Assembly: GCA_002633005.1 (NCBI GenBank)
Contig: NMRA01000030.1
Location: 566,477 to 630,476, forward strand
Length of the DNA stretch: 64,000 nt
Direction: 5' to 3'
From: Phoronis australis
Taxonomy: Eukaryota; Phoronida; Phoronidae
The first letter of the stretch is position 1, and the number at the start of each line of letters is the position of its first letter. Of the stretch, positions 45,801 through 53,400 are shown one piece after another. Made by a program: the position numbers and the translations under genes. The notes beneath the pieces are model-generated. The model was not told where the DNA came from, ran no database searches, and saw only the letters and a list, made by a program, of their open reading frames with translations.

Positions 45801-48756
45801 CTTATTGCATTACGGCATTTTCCCGTTGCTCCCAACTTGTTCGATTCTATAGCCCAACAACATAGTGGGGAAGTTTACCCCTGTAGTTAATATCTTACAG
45901 GAGTGATTAACTCCATTCTGGCATTCATGATTGGAGGGCCAGCTCTCTTTTGTTCCATATTTCCTGACTGGGATGTGCTGTTAAAAGTAAAAGTTAAGTT
46001 ATAACACATTTGAACTTAAACCAATACCATTTCTGAAATCCTTGTCAAATGGTGACATGTTTAGTTTTTGAATCAACAAAATCGCCCAATTGCAACCGAA
46101 GTTACGATAGTCTATTTTTTCCGAATGTATTAATTCAATCTGGGTTTGACGGTGTTCACATGTGGTTTGTAATAAGCCTGGTAGATAATTGGAGTGCCTG
46201 TTGTCATAACAGACAAAAGACTGTGCTTGGCAGTTAACAAAGAAGCTAGATGTTATCACACGCTCAGAACCCGGCCCCTTCGTCAGGTAAAGTCACTGAA
46301 CGGGAAAACGCTGTCATGGGGAATGCCTTAAATCCGGAGTAATTTCCCAAAGCCAAACAATCCCAATGATCGCCGTGGCTAAGGTCGCTTAATATGGTGA
46401 AAATTATTTAATCAACGAGAGAATTCCAGGTGCATTTACGTCCTCTGTTCCACCTGTTGAATGAGTATTCGAGTAGTGTTGAAATCGTCTGCTCTGGGAA
46501 TTAAGTAAGACATGGGGTAAGTCGTGGCACTATAGTCATCCATAAATTTAGTTTACGATGGAACTACTAACCTGTACAGTGGGTGAGATCATGCCTTTCC
46601 TGATCGATAACTCCAGCTTCTCTTCAAGCTCTCTATCGTGAATATTCTGACCCATGAAAATTTAAATCTTTCGTTTAGCTCACTGTCACTAAACGTCTCG
46701 ATTGGGTTAGTTCTGTTATGAAAAATTCTTTTTTCAATAGCAATATGAGCTTGATCAGCCATTTTATTGCTAGGGACTATTTAACTTGGGGACTTACTTT
46801 CGGTAACCCCAAAAATTGAGTCCCTATTTAATGCCTAAACTAACTGGGATCTTTTCATGCAACAGTCCCTAAACTTTAGGGACGTCCCTAAGACTTAAGG
46901 ACATCCCTAACATTTAGGGACTGTTTCATGCAACCGGGCCCTGAACCCTCGGGAAGGGGTACGAAAAGTGACATCCTAGCTGCGTCCAAGAATATCTATC
47001 CAGATTATCCCACTTCCTTAAATCGACATTGCAGTCAATGGCACAGCAGGGCTTTCCTGGCATGATTTAAATACGATATAGAATATTAAGTATTCAGACA
47101 ACAGATGCTTAACATGTGAATCTCCATAGGGCTGGAGCGAAAGTGACCTAGTGCCTGAAATATCTGAAGGTGTGCCGCTATTTTGTACCTCACGGCATGG
47201 GAGAGCGATCAATTCGGCGAGAATATTGTATTAGCAGGCTAAGATCTATTCATAGTGCCCTGTAAGTGTTGAAAAGATTAAGCTCAGAGATAACGTCAGT
47301 ATCTGTCTAGAGCATCACAAGTAGGTTACTTTGTGACCTGAGCTTCATTGCAACCTTTCAAACACATTCTAGCATAGCTCTAATGCAACTTAAACAGATA
47401 CTAATCTCCTGTTGGTGATATTGTTCTCACTGTCGCCTGCTAATCTATCATTAGTGTTTCTCTTGTGAGTAATCAAAACAGGATTCACTTAAAATAGTTA
47501 TTCAATATACGTCATAAAATGAATTAAGTGGTTCTTGGTTGGTGGTCTTTCCTCACAGTTGTTGTGAAACTCTCTTAAAGCATTAGTCGTGCCTGCCTGT
47601 TTTCAAAATATAAGAATTTTTCAATTTTGTTCCAAATTTTTGAGGGTTGGTTAAAGATATCAGATATTTTAGTCAATTTAACTATTTAAATGCACAAGCC
47701 TGGTAAATTATTCTTTTTGGGTATTCACAGTGGCATTAAACCTGTGCTTTCTGTCAAAACAACAAATTTAATTTAGGTCACTTATTGTTAACTCCCAAAT
47801 GGGGGTCCTCAGAGCTCATTGGCCTACATCACGGCATCTGCTGGCGAGACCTTAGGTAATGCTGTCGTAAGTGGTATTGACTCGTATCCCTATTCATACA
47901 CAAAATTCCTACTTTCCTAATGTAAACTTCCTTCCCGATTCATTTAGCGAATGTATTAGATTGGACACCAGTATTTACTTGACCTTAGAGAAAGCCATCT
48001 GACTTATTCACAAGTCTGTAATTACTGAGCATGTCATGCAGAATAGCTGGAAGAATGCTTCTTTCCTGGACAGAGATTCTGTTTAATAGATTAACTAGAT
48101 GGATCAGAAAGTTAGTTTACACCAACAAGAAAGTAAAGAAGTTTGTGTGTGTATAGACACCGTTCAGTCAATACCTTCTTAAATGACACGTGTTGAGGCC
48201 TCGTCAGCCAATTGTATTCTCCGACACTTGTTATGACATCATTCATGCCAATTTAATGCAACTTCAGTTTGAAGATGGCTGCTGACAAGATCAGCCAAAA
48301 TGTTTGCAGGAACATTGAATTTTCATGTGCATGAAAACAAAACTGTTGCATACAGACTGTGTCAGTAATTCATGTTTGATCAGTAGATGAGAGTGCCGAA
48401 CCAGGATGCCTCATGCATTTTTCTGGGCCATTTCCACCATTTTTTATTTTTGCATGTAGGTTAATACATGACACGGATATAAAGCAAAAAATGACTTTAA
48501 GAGAGTCTGTAAATTGTCAGGGGCCTGTAAAGTTAGTAAACGGTAAAATAGTAAGTGTTTGCTTTCCCCTTTAACAAGCTCAGTGATGAAACAAACTTTG
48601 TTAATAAAATGCACTTTAATGTGGAATTTTTTTAAAATGGCAGGATTGATATAGACACAAATATGGAATTTATGTTCATTTTTGTTTTTAGGCGATGACA
48701 GGAACATCAAGGAAGTCTATGTCTCGGGACGAAAGGTTGTACCTTTTGCAGAGTAA
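21743..48756 (+). CDS. GDA: Guanine deaminase, 12 exons, 456 codons
   Basis: Guanine deaminase (guanase) hydrolyses guanine to xanthine and ammonia in the cytosol, a step of purine breakdown. The joined exons are 21743-21892, 22774-22862, 23902-24073, 25267-25354, 27920-28050, 28974-29081, 29949-30053, 33317-33414, 39042-39109, 43133-43282, 45341-45487 and 48692-48756. All introns are GT..AG with matching phases and the frame stays open. Length is close to the vertebrate enzyme (about 454 residues). Amidohydrolase zinc ligands are visible: HxH in THIHA (His91, His93), His248 in QSHLAEN, His286 in MAHC and Asp337 in GTDVSGG. Vertebrate enzymes have MAHG where this one has MAHC. The start is the first ATG of exon 1; a second in-frame ATG follows at codon 15. 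A stop overlaps the upstream acceptor-like AG at 21712, so an upstream, mostly noncoding exon is likely. Confidence 0.93.
22401..22633 (+). repeat. Short tandem repeats in GDA intron 1
   Basis: Three ~30-base units containing TTGTCCACTATACAGTCTGC at 22401-22492, followed by two ~50-base units containing GCATGCAGCCAATTCAAGGG at about 22533-22633. Confidence 0.75.
22774..22862 (+). CDS. GDA: GDA exon 2
   Basis: Acceptor CTAATTTTCAG, donor TTG|GTATGT, ends in phase 2. Encodes IIFVEPKARLAEM and on to YLKN, the variable linker before the metal-binding core. Confidence 0.85.
23168..23516 (+). repeat. 60-bp minisatellite in GDA intron 2
   Basis: About 5.8 copies of a 60-base unit containing GGTTATACGTCCTCCT and AGTGTGATCA(C/T)AGT. 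Because 60 is a multiple of three, one plus-strand frame stays open for 102 codons. This is an array property and not evidence of a gene. Variants alternate (TACACAACAAACTTG and TGTACAACAAACTTG), suggesting duplication of a two-unit block. Confidence 0.9.
23902..24073 (+). CDS. GDA: GDA exon 3 (HxH motif)
   Basis: Acceptor TTTTTGCAG, donor GTT|GTACGT, phase 0. Encodes PGFVDTHIHAPQYA with the two N-terminal zinc-binding histidines, then LLDWLDTYAFPVE. Confidence 0.95.
24705..25165 (+). repeat. ~20-bp minisatellite in GDA intron 3
   Basis: About twenty diverged units around TATCCCTCCAGCTAAAGGTG. It ends about 100 bases before exon 4. Confidence 0.85.
25267..25354 (+). CDS. GDA: GDA exon 4
   Basis: Acceptor TTACTTTAAG, donor TTG|GTGAGT, phase 1. 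Encodes RRTLMNGTTTASYFATIHT, one of the best conserved blocks of the family. Confidence 0.93.
26025..26785 (+). repeat. ~32-bp minisatellite in GDA intron 4
   Basis: Over twenty units around GGCCTGAGGGGAATCATAGTG followed by TGACTGATAT, with small length changes between units. Confidence 0.9.
27175..27500 (+). repeat. Direct repeat upstream of GDA exon 5 (copy 1)
   Basis: About 320 bases that recur in diverged form at 28265-28560. Shared landmarks include CATTTCTTGTC, TCTGATTAT followed by AACGAT, and ATTTC(G/T)(A/T)GGTAC. The two copies lie on either side of exon 5, which is not itself duplicated. Confidence 0.65.
27920..28050 (+). CDS. GDA: GDA exon 5
   Basis: Acceptor TTCTATTACAG, donor AAG|GTAAAT, phase 0. 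Encodes DLGQRAYVGKVNMD and ESIDETKRFI. Confidence 0.92.
28265..28560 (+). repeat. Direct repeat downstream of GDA exon 5 (copy 2)
   Basis: Diverged partner of 27175-27500. Confidence 0.65.
28586..28690 (+). repeat. ~25-bp x 4 tandem repeat in GDA intron 5
   Basis: Four units of TTGACACAATTATATGCCCTGCATC, the first slightly diverged. Confidence 0.9.
28974..29081 (+). CDS. GDA: GDA exon 6
   Basis: Acceptor ACCCTTTTAG, donor CAG|GTAAGA, 36 codons in phase 0. Encodes ITPRFAITCSSHLMEELG, the PRF block before the third metal ligand. Confidence 0.92.
29949..30053 (+). CDS. GDA: GDA exon 7 (third His ligand)
   Basis: Acceptor TGCTTTTAG, donor AGG|GTAAGG, 35 codons in phase 0. Starts SHLAENKDEI; the His is the third zinc ligand (residue 248). 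TYAEVYDQHKLL follows. Confidence 0.92.
30054..31660. other. GDA intron 7, first part
   Basis: About 30590-30790 is a single diverged unit of the repeat family seen as an array at 60600-62220 (CTGTATCTCC, CCCCTAGTGACAATTTCATT). Near 30940-30966 is a perfect short hairpin (ACTTGGCGAAATAAATTTCGCCAAGT). No exon is seen. Confidence 0.5.
31680..33030 (+). repeat. ~185-195-bp tandem repeat in GDA intron 7
   Basis: About five units, clearest from 32160. Each has a CGTCATGATCGTCGTCGTCC run, GGTTAATTTCGGCAAG, CGCTCCTCCGAGCGCT and TTGTCACTTTTTACCGGGTG. GAGCGCT landmarks are near 32262, 32446, 32640, 32833 and 33017. The copy from about 31680 is strongly diverged. The array stops about 290 bases before exon 8. 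Confidence 0.85.
33317..33414 (+). CDS. GDA: GDA exon 8 (MAHC, PNSN)
   Basis: Acceptor CTCTTCCAG, donor CAC|GTAATG, phase 2. Encodes CIMAHCVHLGSSDL, with His286 as fourth ligand, and ISHCPNSNI. The residue after the His is Cys where Gly is usual in vertebrate guanine deaminases. Confidence 0.9.
33636..33720. repeat. Imperfect hairpin in GDA intron 8
   Basis: ATATAACGTGCCCACTTTTT at 33636 pairs with the reverse complement of sequence ending at 33720, giving arms of about 25 bases with a ~34-base loop. It may be a tiny foldback MITE. Confidence 0.6.
34183..35188 (-). mobile_element. ~1-kb hAT-like element with tRNA-like unit, copy 2
   Basis: Reverse-orientation copy of 15616-16605, moderately diverged. 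It starts CAGTGGCAGATCTATGATAT on the plus strand and ends CCCCCCTAAATCTGCCTATG. It carries the same internal tRNA-like unit (34440-34505, minus). It lies in GDA intron 8, antisense to the copy-1 orientation. Confidence 0.75.
34440..34505 (-). repeat. tRNA-like Pol III unit in copy 2
   Basis: Minus strand: A-box-like TGGTGCAGTGGTAAAGCACG and B-box-like ATGAGTTCGAGTCTG. Homologous to 16288-16353. Confidence 0.55.
35433..35512 (-). mobile_element. End fragment of the TACCGTATTCG element
   Basis: Eighty bases matching the reverse complement of the left end of 20014-21512, ending GTGAATACGGTA. It directly abuts LINE B at 35513, so the two may be joined by insertion or truncation. Confidence 0.7.
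35513..37280 (+). mobile_element. LINE B (CR1/L2/jockey-type), 5'-truncated, dead
   Basis: Starts within the reverse transcriptase at IPIHKK and NYRPMTPL (family block NYRPIS.L). Next come LYINDLPD and YADDT (catalytic, 36064-36078), then HKHLGLLLD, LPHLDYCN and LQLERLQ, as in CR1/L2-type LINEs. The C-terminal Cys-rich segment (CSCGSRHPDKCSCFLC) is near 37005-37055, and the frame ends at about 37280. There are several frameshifts and stops. It sits in GDA intron 8, sense to the gene, and differs in type from LINE A. Confidence 0.85.
37837..37875 (+). repeat. Truncated tRNA-like unit
   Basis: GAGTGGTGTAGTGGTAAAG is A-box-like and is followed almost at once by CGGTTCGAAACCAG, a B-box-like element. 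About 30 bases expected between the boxes are missing, so it is a deleted tRNA or SINE remnant. Confidence 0.45.
38636..38755 (+). repeat. Dispersed repeat, partner at 47650-47765
   Basis: Shares AAATGCACAAGCCT, GTAAATTATTCTTTTTGGGT and ATTAAACCT(A/G)TGCTTTCTGT with 47650-47765 in the same orientation. One copy is in GDA intron 8 and the other in intron 11. Class unknown. Confidence 0.7.
39042..39109 (+). CDS. GDA: GDA exon 9
   Basis: Acceptor TTGCTTTCAG, donor CTG|GTGGGT, phase 1. Encodes IRSGLMDLK and KVKLALGT; the codon for Asp337, the fifth ligand, is split across the intron to exon 10. Confidence 0.9.
39421..39975 (+). mobile_element. TACCGTATTCG element, left-end copy
   Basis: Matches 20014-20560 from TACCGTATTCG onward and then diverges abruptly at about 39975. 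The flanking units (ATTGATTACAAATTTG at about 39400 and again at 40865) suggest insertion into a short tandem repeat with AATAATA-rich ~50-base units. The sequence between 39975 and about 40815 may include a second element. Confidence 0.65.
40870..43065. other. GDA intron 9, mostly featureless
   Basis: No array, element end or exon that I can support between about 40870 and exon 10. Confidence 0.4.
43133..43282 (+). CDS. GDA: GDA exon 10
   Basis: Acceptor TTCACTGCAG. Encodes DVSGGYHPSILDAMR and FRLATLGGSE. The donor AAG|GTAATT at 43283 is the first of two copies in a 21-bp tandem repeat; the second, at 43304, would add seven codons in frame. I chose the first because it gives the usual spacing between LATLGGS and the next block. 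Confidence 0.88.
43273..43335 (+). repeat. 21-bp x 3 tandem repeat spanning a splice donor
   Basis: Three units start at 43273, 43294 and 43315 (GGTTCTGAAGGTAATTCAGTT, with one or a few changes in the later units). Units 1 and 2 each contain AAGGTAATT, a usable donor. In unit 3 the GT is GAT, so no donor remains. All three stay open in the exon 10 frame. Confidence 0.9.
44090..44960 (+). repeat. G-rich ~29-bp minisatellite broken by an N gap
   Basis: Units of about 29 bases around GTGGTAGTGTGGGGAGAG and TTGGTGGGG flank an N run at 44197-44874. The true array length is unknown. The repeated GGGG and GGTGGGG tracts could form G-quadruplexes on the sense strand of GDA intron 10. Open frames crossing this region are artefacts of the Ns. 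Confidence 0.85.
45341..45487 (+). CDS. GDA: GDA exon 11
   Basis: Acceptor CTCCTTTATAG, donor TTG|GTAAGT, phase 1. Encodes MGLDHKIGNFVVGKEFDAL and VIQKFFLLG, the C-terminal return of the amidohydrolase beta domain. Confidence 0.92.
45688..46943. mobile_element. 1.26-kb TIR element in GDA intron 11
   Basis: Left end CAGTGCCCGGTTGCATGAAA; right end in reverse complement CAGGGCCCGGTTGCATGAAA. The shared end is about 26 bases, followed on the right side by an internal palindromic series of TAGGGAC/GTCCCTA motifs. CAGNG ends fit hAT-like elements, though I found no 8-bp duplication. No transposase frame is present. Confidence 0.75.
47650..47765 (+). repeat. Dispersed repeat, partner at 38636-38755
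   Basis: Same-orientation partner of 38636-38755; see that entry. Confidence 0.7.
48692..48756 (+). CDS. GDA: GDA exon 12 and stop
   Basis: Acceptor GTTTTTAG. Encodes GDDRNIKEVYVSGRKVVPF and ends GCAGAGTAA. This matches the end of the family closely, so the gene is complete at its 3' end. Confidence 0.92.
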
Positions 48757-48816
48757 TTACTCTGAGGAAAACACTTAGTGTATGTTTTGTCAACACATCA
48801 TCATGTTGGCAAATAC

Positions 48817-48822
48817 AATAAA
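48817..48822 (+). promoter_or_regulatory. Candidate polyadenylation signal for GDA
   Basis: AATAAA 61 bases after the stop codon. Another AATAAA is at 49592-49597. Which is used cannot be told from sequence. Confidence 0.4.
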
Positions 48823-51800
48823 AATTCTTCAGTTTGGGACACAATATAGTGGACAAGTGAAATTTCATTTTGTCAAATTTTTCAACAAAAATAACTTCAG
48901 GAAAATTTGCTTTGCTCTCAGCATGGTTTGGTATGGTGTGGCTACTACCATGGTTTGTATGGCCTGGCTATTACCAAAAAACTTGGTAAAAATTTGAGCA
49001 TTTGTAGCAATGTGATAAGCTTTGAAAAATTAAAAAATGTCAATTTTAGCAATTATTTTCGTCCCAAATTGAAGAATTTTTACCGTAAGTATGTGAAAGC
49101 TTGGTTAGCAAGTTCATGTGGGCAGCTATAATATCATTTGGATGCTTTATTTTTTCGAAATTTATTTTGCTAGAAATTTATCATTGTAAGTTTTCTATTG
49201 TGCTGTTTCAAAGTAGGATTGCAAAAATGTGGTGTGTTCATATTTAAAATTTGTTGTGATGTGAAAAACTTTATTGACGCGAGTCATGTAAAGTACGACT
49301 TGAATTATATTTCTTATACTTTCTTTTATCAATACCAGTTCTTTTATTATTGTAATGCAGTTTGGTCAGGTGTTCAGTTCTCCCTGCCTTTCTTGGTAGT
49401 GGTGATATTGCTGTGATAAATACATTTTATTACCTCATCTTGTTAATTGTTCAACGTATCATTCATTGGCTTTATTCTAGTTGACGTGTGTAATCCTTGG
49501 GCTTGCTTTATTAAAATGCGAATGAACAATCATTGACGTCTAAGATGTGTTTTATAACTTACTGTGATTGGAAATGGGACACTGTTTTTAGAATAAACAG
49601 AAATAATTAAACTGTCACCTTCATCATTACCTGATGTACACTCACCATAACCACCTTCATTTAGTAACCAACAACCAGTATGAGACAAAGGTAGTTTTTA
49701 CTCAACTTATTCAAAACTTTCCAGTATTTACAATAGTTACAGGGCATTATTTCGATTATAAAACTTTAGTGATCTAAGTTTCAATAGGTAAACTTTGTTT
49801 TGATCACGTTTTAGTAGCCTTTTGAATTACCAAAAATGATTTTGAAAATTGATCAGGAGTCAGCTGCTGAAGTCAAGCTTGGATTCATTTTCACAACATA
49901 TTAAAACAACAGTTGCGGCAGACACCGTTGGACATTTCACTTGTTGACAGGATTTCCTTGAGCCTGGATTAGTGTCAAAATGGTAGACTTTGATGAAACT
50001 TATGGATAATTTAAATATAATAGATGAAAGAGACAGCAGAAATAGCGTAAGTTGATGATATAGTGAAAGATAACATCAAATACTAGACCTACGGATTTCA
50101 GTTGGCTCAAATTTGTTAGTCCAGGATTTATTTTGCTATATTAGTCAACTAGTGGATGACTAACAGCATTCATGGTATTATAAGTTGATGAGTTCCTTAC
50201 ACAACCACACACGCATGCACGCACACACATATCCACAATGTAAAATGACTAATATGATAGTATTATGCACTGCAAACATTGCTGATACTCACAAATGCAT
50301 AAAATGCAAATGCCAGTAGTGAATTCACGCCACGCAAAATGGACGGCAATGGCAAGTCACCAAGTTTGCCGTCGTTGCGCACATAGGATAAGCTCTATCA
50401 AGGGGCGTGAAAGTTACTTTTACATGAACTTAAGGTCAATTTTCAGGAATCCGCACAAAGAGTTTACATTTTTTTTCGCTTAGAGTCACATTTTGTAAAA
50501 TTTTGAACTAAAATGGTAATTTCTGTCAGAAACAAATTTAAATAAAGTTTTTCGTCCAGTTTTATGAGCTCCGGCACCTTTGCTCATAGTGTGAACGTGA
50601 ACACCTGCGTTTTTACAGGAATACTTTAAAATTAGCAATGTATTCACAGCACATCTTGTTCTGAAGTAATCAGGCTAACTGCGCGAAAATTGTAGCATAT
50701 ACGAACCAAGTGAGTGACTTCAGCTTTGTAATCAATTTAACAATGATGGTAATGCGTATCTAAATAAAACCAACACATCAGGCGTAACATCATTATTAAT
50801 AGAGAGGTTTCGCAAAGCGACGTTAACCTGAATTATCACGCATCTATTTCTCACAAATTTTTTACCCATTCGTTTTCCTCTGTTATAAATTATTTTAAGA
50901 ACGTTTTTTGAAAGTTATTAACTAGAGTGCACTGTTTCCAAATGCTTTCTATTTAACTATTTACAATAATCTCTCCTAGCCTTTTTACAAGTAGTTTTAA
51001 ATTACATTACCACCTAATTTTGTAATTCTGATTATCTGCAACACTGCATTTTTTATTTTTTTATTCTCTGGTGGCTCCGTGGTCAGCGGACACTTCCAGT
51101 TCTTTCGTCACTGATTGTCCATAAGCGTTACTTTGTATTAATTGTATTTTTTGTCTTAACGTGAGTAAAGTGTATTACTATGTTGAATCTGTCGAGGGAA
51201 ATACGGCCATGTAATAAAGTTTCCGTATTCACCTCCAGCACTACTTCAACAGTGACCTCGGACATGGAAAATTCAAAAGGAAGGCCAATGTCGTTAGCCG
51301 GTTCGATCACCAAACTTTCGGATAATAGTTTAAAGTAACACAGTTATGGCAGTGTAAATAACGCTCATTATACAATCAGGTCTCAATCGTAACATCTGGA
51401 ACAGGACTGTTAATTATATGACAGTTCTGTCTCAGTTTTCAATAGCTAAATATTTTATCATCTGCAATTCAGGCGCCGATTCCTCGGTAACTACAATATC
51501 AAATATAGTTTTTATTTAACAATTTTCAGGAGATGTTACAAGTTCAATGAAAAGTTACCCTTGTTTTCATCTTTTTCAAGTAATAAATCGTCTCATTTAA
51601 AATTGTTTCTTTTACTAGAGAAAACTTGCAGCCTAACGCGCATGTACTTACATATAGGATGTGATCCGCCACCTGAACAGTCTGAGATAAGTATTTAAAA
51701 AATCTGCGGAAAAAATGAAACTTAGGAATTCCAAGCGCATGGGATAAATACGTTCGGTCTCGGTCGATACGCGTAATAATGTCTCGTGGGATATTACTTC

Positions 51801-52293
51801 ATGTACGCCACTCTCGGAACGTTTTGTGTATTATACAGCCTATGTAGGCCTACCGCTATGACGTAATCCCGACAGTGTTTGAGTTTACCCGAATACAGGA
51901 AGATTGGCGTCTCTTTAAACGCGAAACCTGTGTTCCTTTTTAAATTTTATTTGGTAAGACATCGAAAAGATTTTTAATAGGGCTGTCAATCTTTCTTCCT
52001 TGCTTCAGTATAAAATGAATGTGATTCTTTTGTTTATAAATGTTCATTTAAGTTTAGTTGCAACACTTGCTCCAAAATCCTTATTCTGTCGGGCTCCGCT
52101 GTATATATTACAATGTACATGCTTAATTTACATGCATCTGTTTATTTGAAACTCCAAATAAATGTCGCATTCTAAGAGTTGACCATTTTTCGCAGGAATT
52201 CGTAGTGGGCCTAACCAAGTTTTTTCATATTCAACATATTTCTATCTAGCGGATATGTACTACGATAACTGGACAACCTGAGCTCACTTAAGC
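48823..52293. other. Intergenic between GDA and GAMT
   Basis: The first few hundred bases may be GDA 3' untranslated sequence. The remainder is AT-rich with a short CA-rich stretch at about 50210-50235 and no exon, array or element end that I can support. Confidence 0.4.
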
Positions 52294-52424
52294 ACTGTAG
52301 TGGGGTGTAGGCGCATGTAGGCGCAGCCATGCACCACACTTTGGCATTTGAACGTAGTGCCTACGCTCAAGGTGATCATACGGTTGGGTTTGAGCGCCTA
52401 CTTACCTGTATTTCACCACTACAG
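52294..52424. mobile_element. 130-bp foldback MITE
   Basis: Starts CACTGTAGTGG followed by GTGTAGGCGC, and ends GCGCCTACTTACCTG followed by CACCACTACAG. The inverted ends can fold into one hairpin. There are further inward GTAGGCGC/GCCTAC repeats. It lies about 0.8 kb upstream of the GAMT start. Confidence 0.65.
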
Positions 52425-53228
52425 CAGTGGCTCACTTATGCAGTTCACGTCTAGGACTTTCACGTTCGCGTAAAAATGTTGCTGTAGCGAAACCCATTTT
52501 TGTTACTGTAACTGTCGGTGAATCGGCACGCGCAATGTCGTATGCAAATTTTATTCAGAATGAAATCGAGTTCCCTTTTAAGGTTAGGACGGTGGGGAAT
52601 GTTAATCTGGTCTAGTGAGAACGGGTGACAATTTGGTACGGTAGACTATTACGCTGATCTAAAATATATGTTCCGACCGCAAACTAGTCCGGACTAACTA
52701 CCCATTGCGAAAGCAGCTTTAAGAACAGCGGCACAGCCCACTGAGTCGCTTAGATACAATCGTATCAGACACAAGGGCAATTATCGACCATAGAGAACTG
52801 ACCATGAGAAAGACTAATCAGTCGCGTAAAATATTGGCTACAGCGGTCATCCGCCCATTCTTGAGCTAAAACACGAACATGTTGGAGTCAACGGGAGGGC
52901 GCCGTAATGAGTCTCAGTCTGATGACAGTGGGAGTCATAGATATCAAGATGGGAGTATTCGTCTGAGGTCTTACTCCATCTTGTTCAAATGACCCCAAAC
53001 TAGGGTTTTATCGAATGAAAAGAACGGATTTGATTGGAGACATCCGAAAGAGAGATGAAACGATAATATGCCCATAAACACAATTTCGAGCAAGAAAAAA
53101 TTTGGAGAACTGCTCACAATACAACTATGGCAGGTATTCAGATTTCAACGGTAGGCCTAGTCTAATAAATAGACTGCCACTTGAGCAGAGAGGTCTTTGA
53201 TTTCACTTGAGCTTCAGTTGAGTCTAAC

Positions 53229-53400
53229 ATGGCGACCGATCCAATCTTTGTGAAGGAAGAGAGTTGCAAATCCAACTGGAAAGACGCTACTGCGGACTAT
53301 AATGAAGCTGATACTCATCTTGAGATAATGGGGAAACCGGTGATGGAAAGATGGGAAACTCCATTTATGCACAAATTAGCAGAAATTGCTTCATCGAAAG
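53229..53400 (+). CDS. GAMT: GAMT exon 1
   Basis: Starts ATGGCG, a good animal start context. Ends AAAG|GTAGTC in phase 1. Encodes the N-terminal arm including [14 protein letters not shown] and ASSKG. The donor is weak at position +5 but fits the frame exactly. Confidence 0.92.

Noticed and set aside
48782-49416. Short open frames after GDA exon 12
   Set aside because: Located in the likely 3' untranslated region or intergenic DNA, with no similarity to the enzyme family or other motifs.
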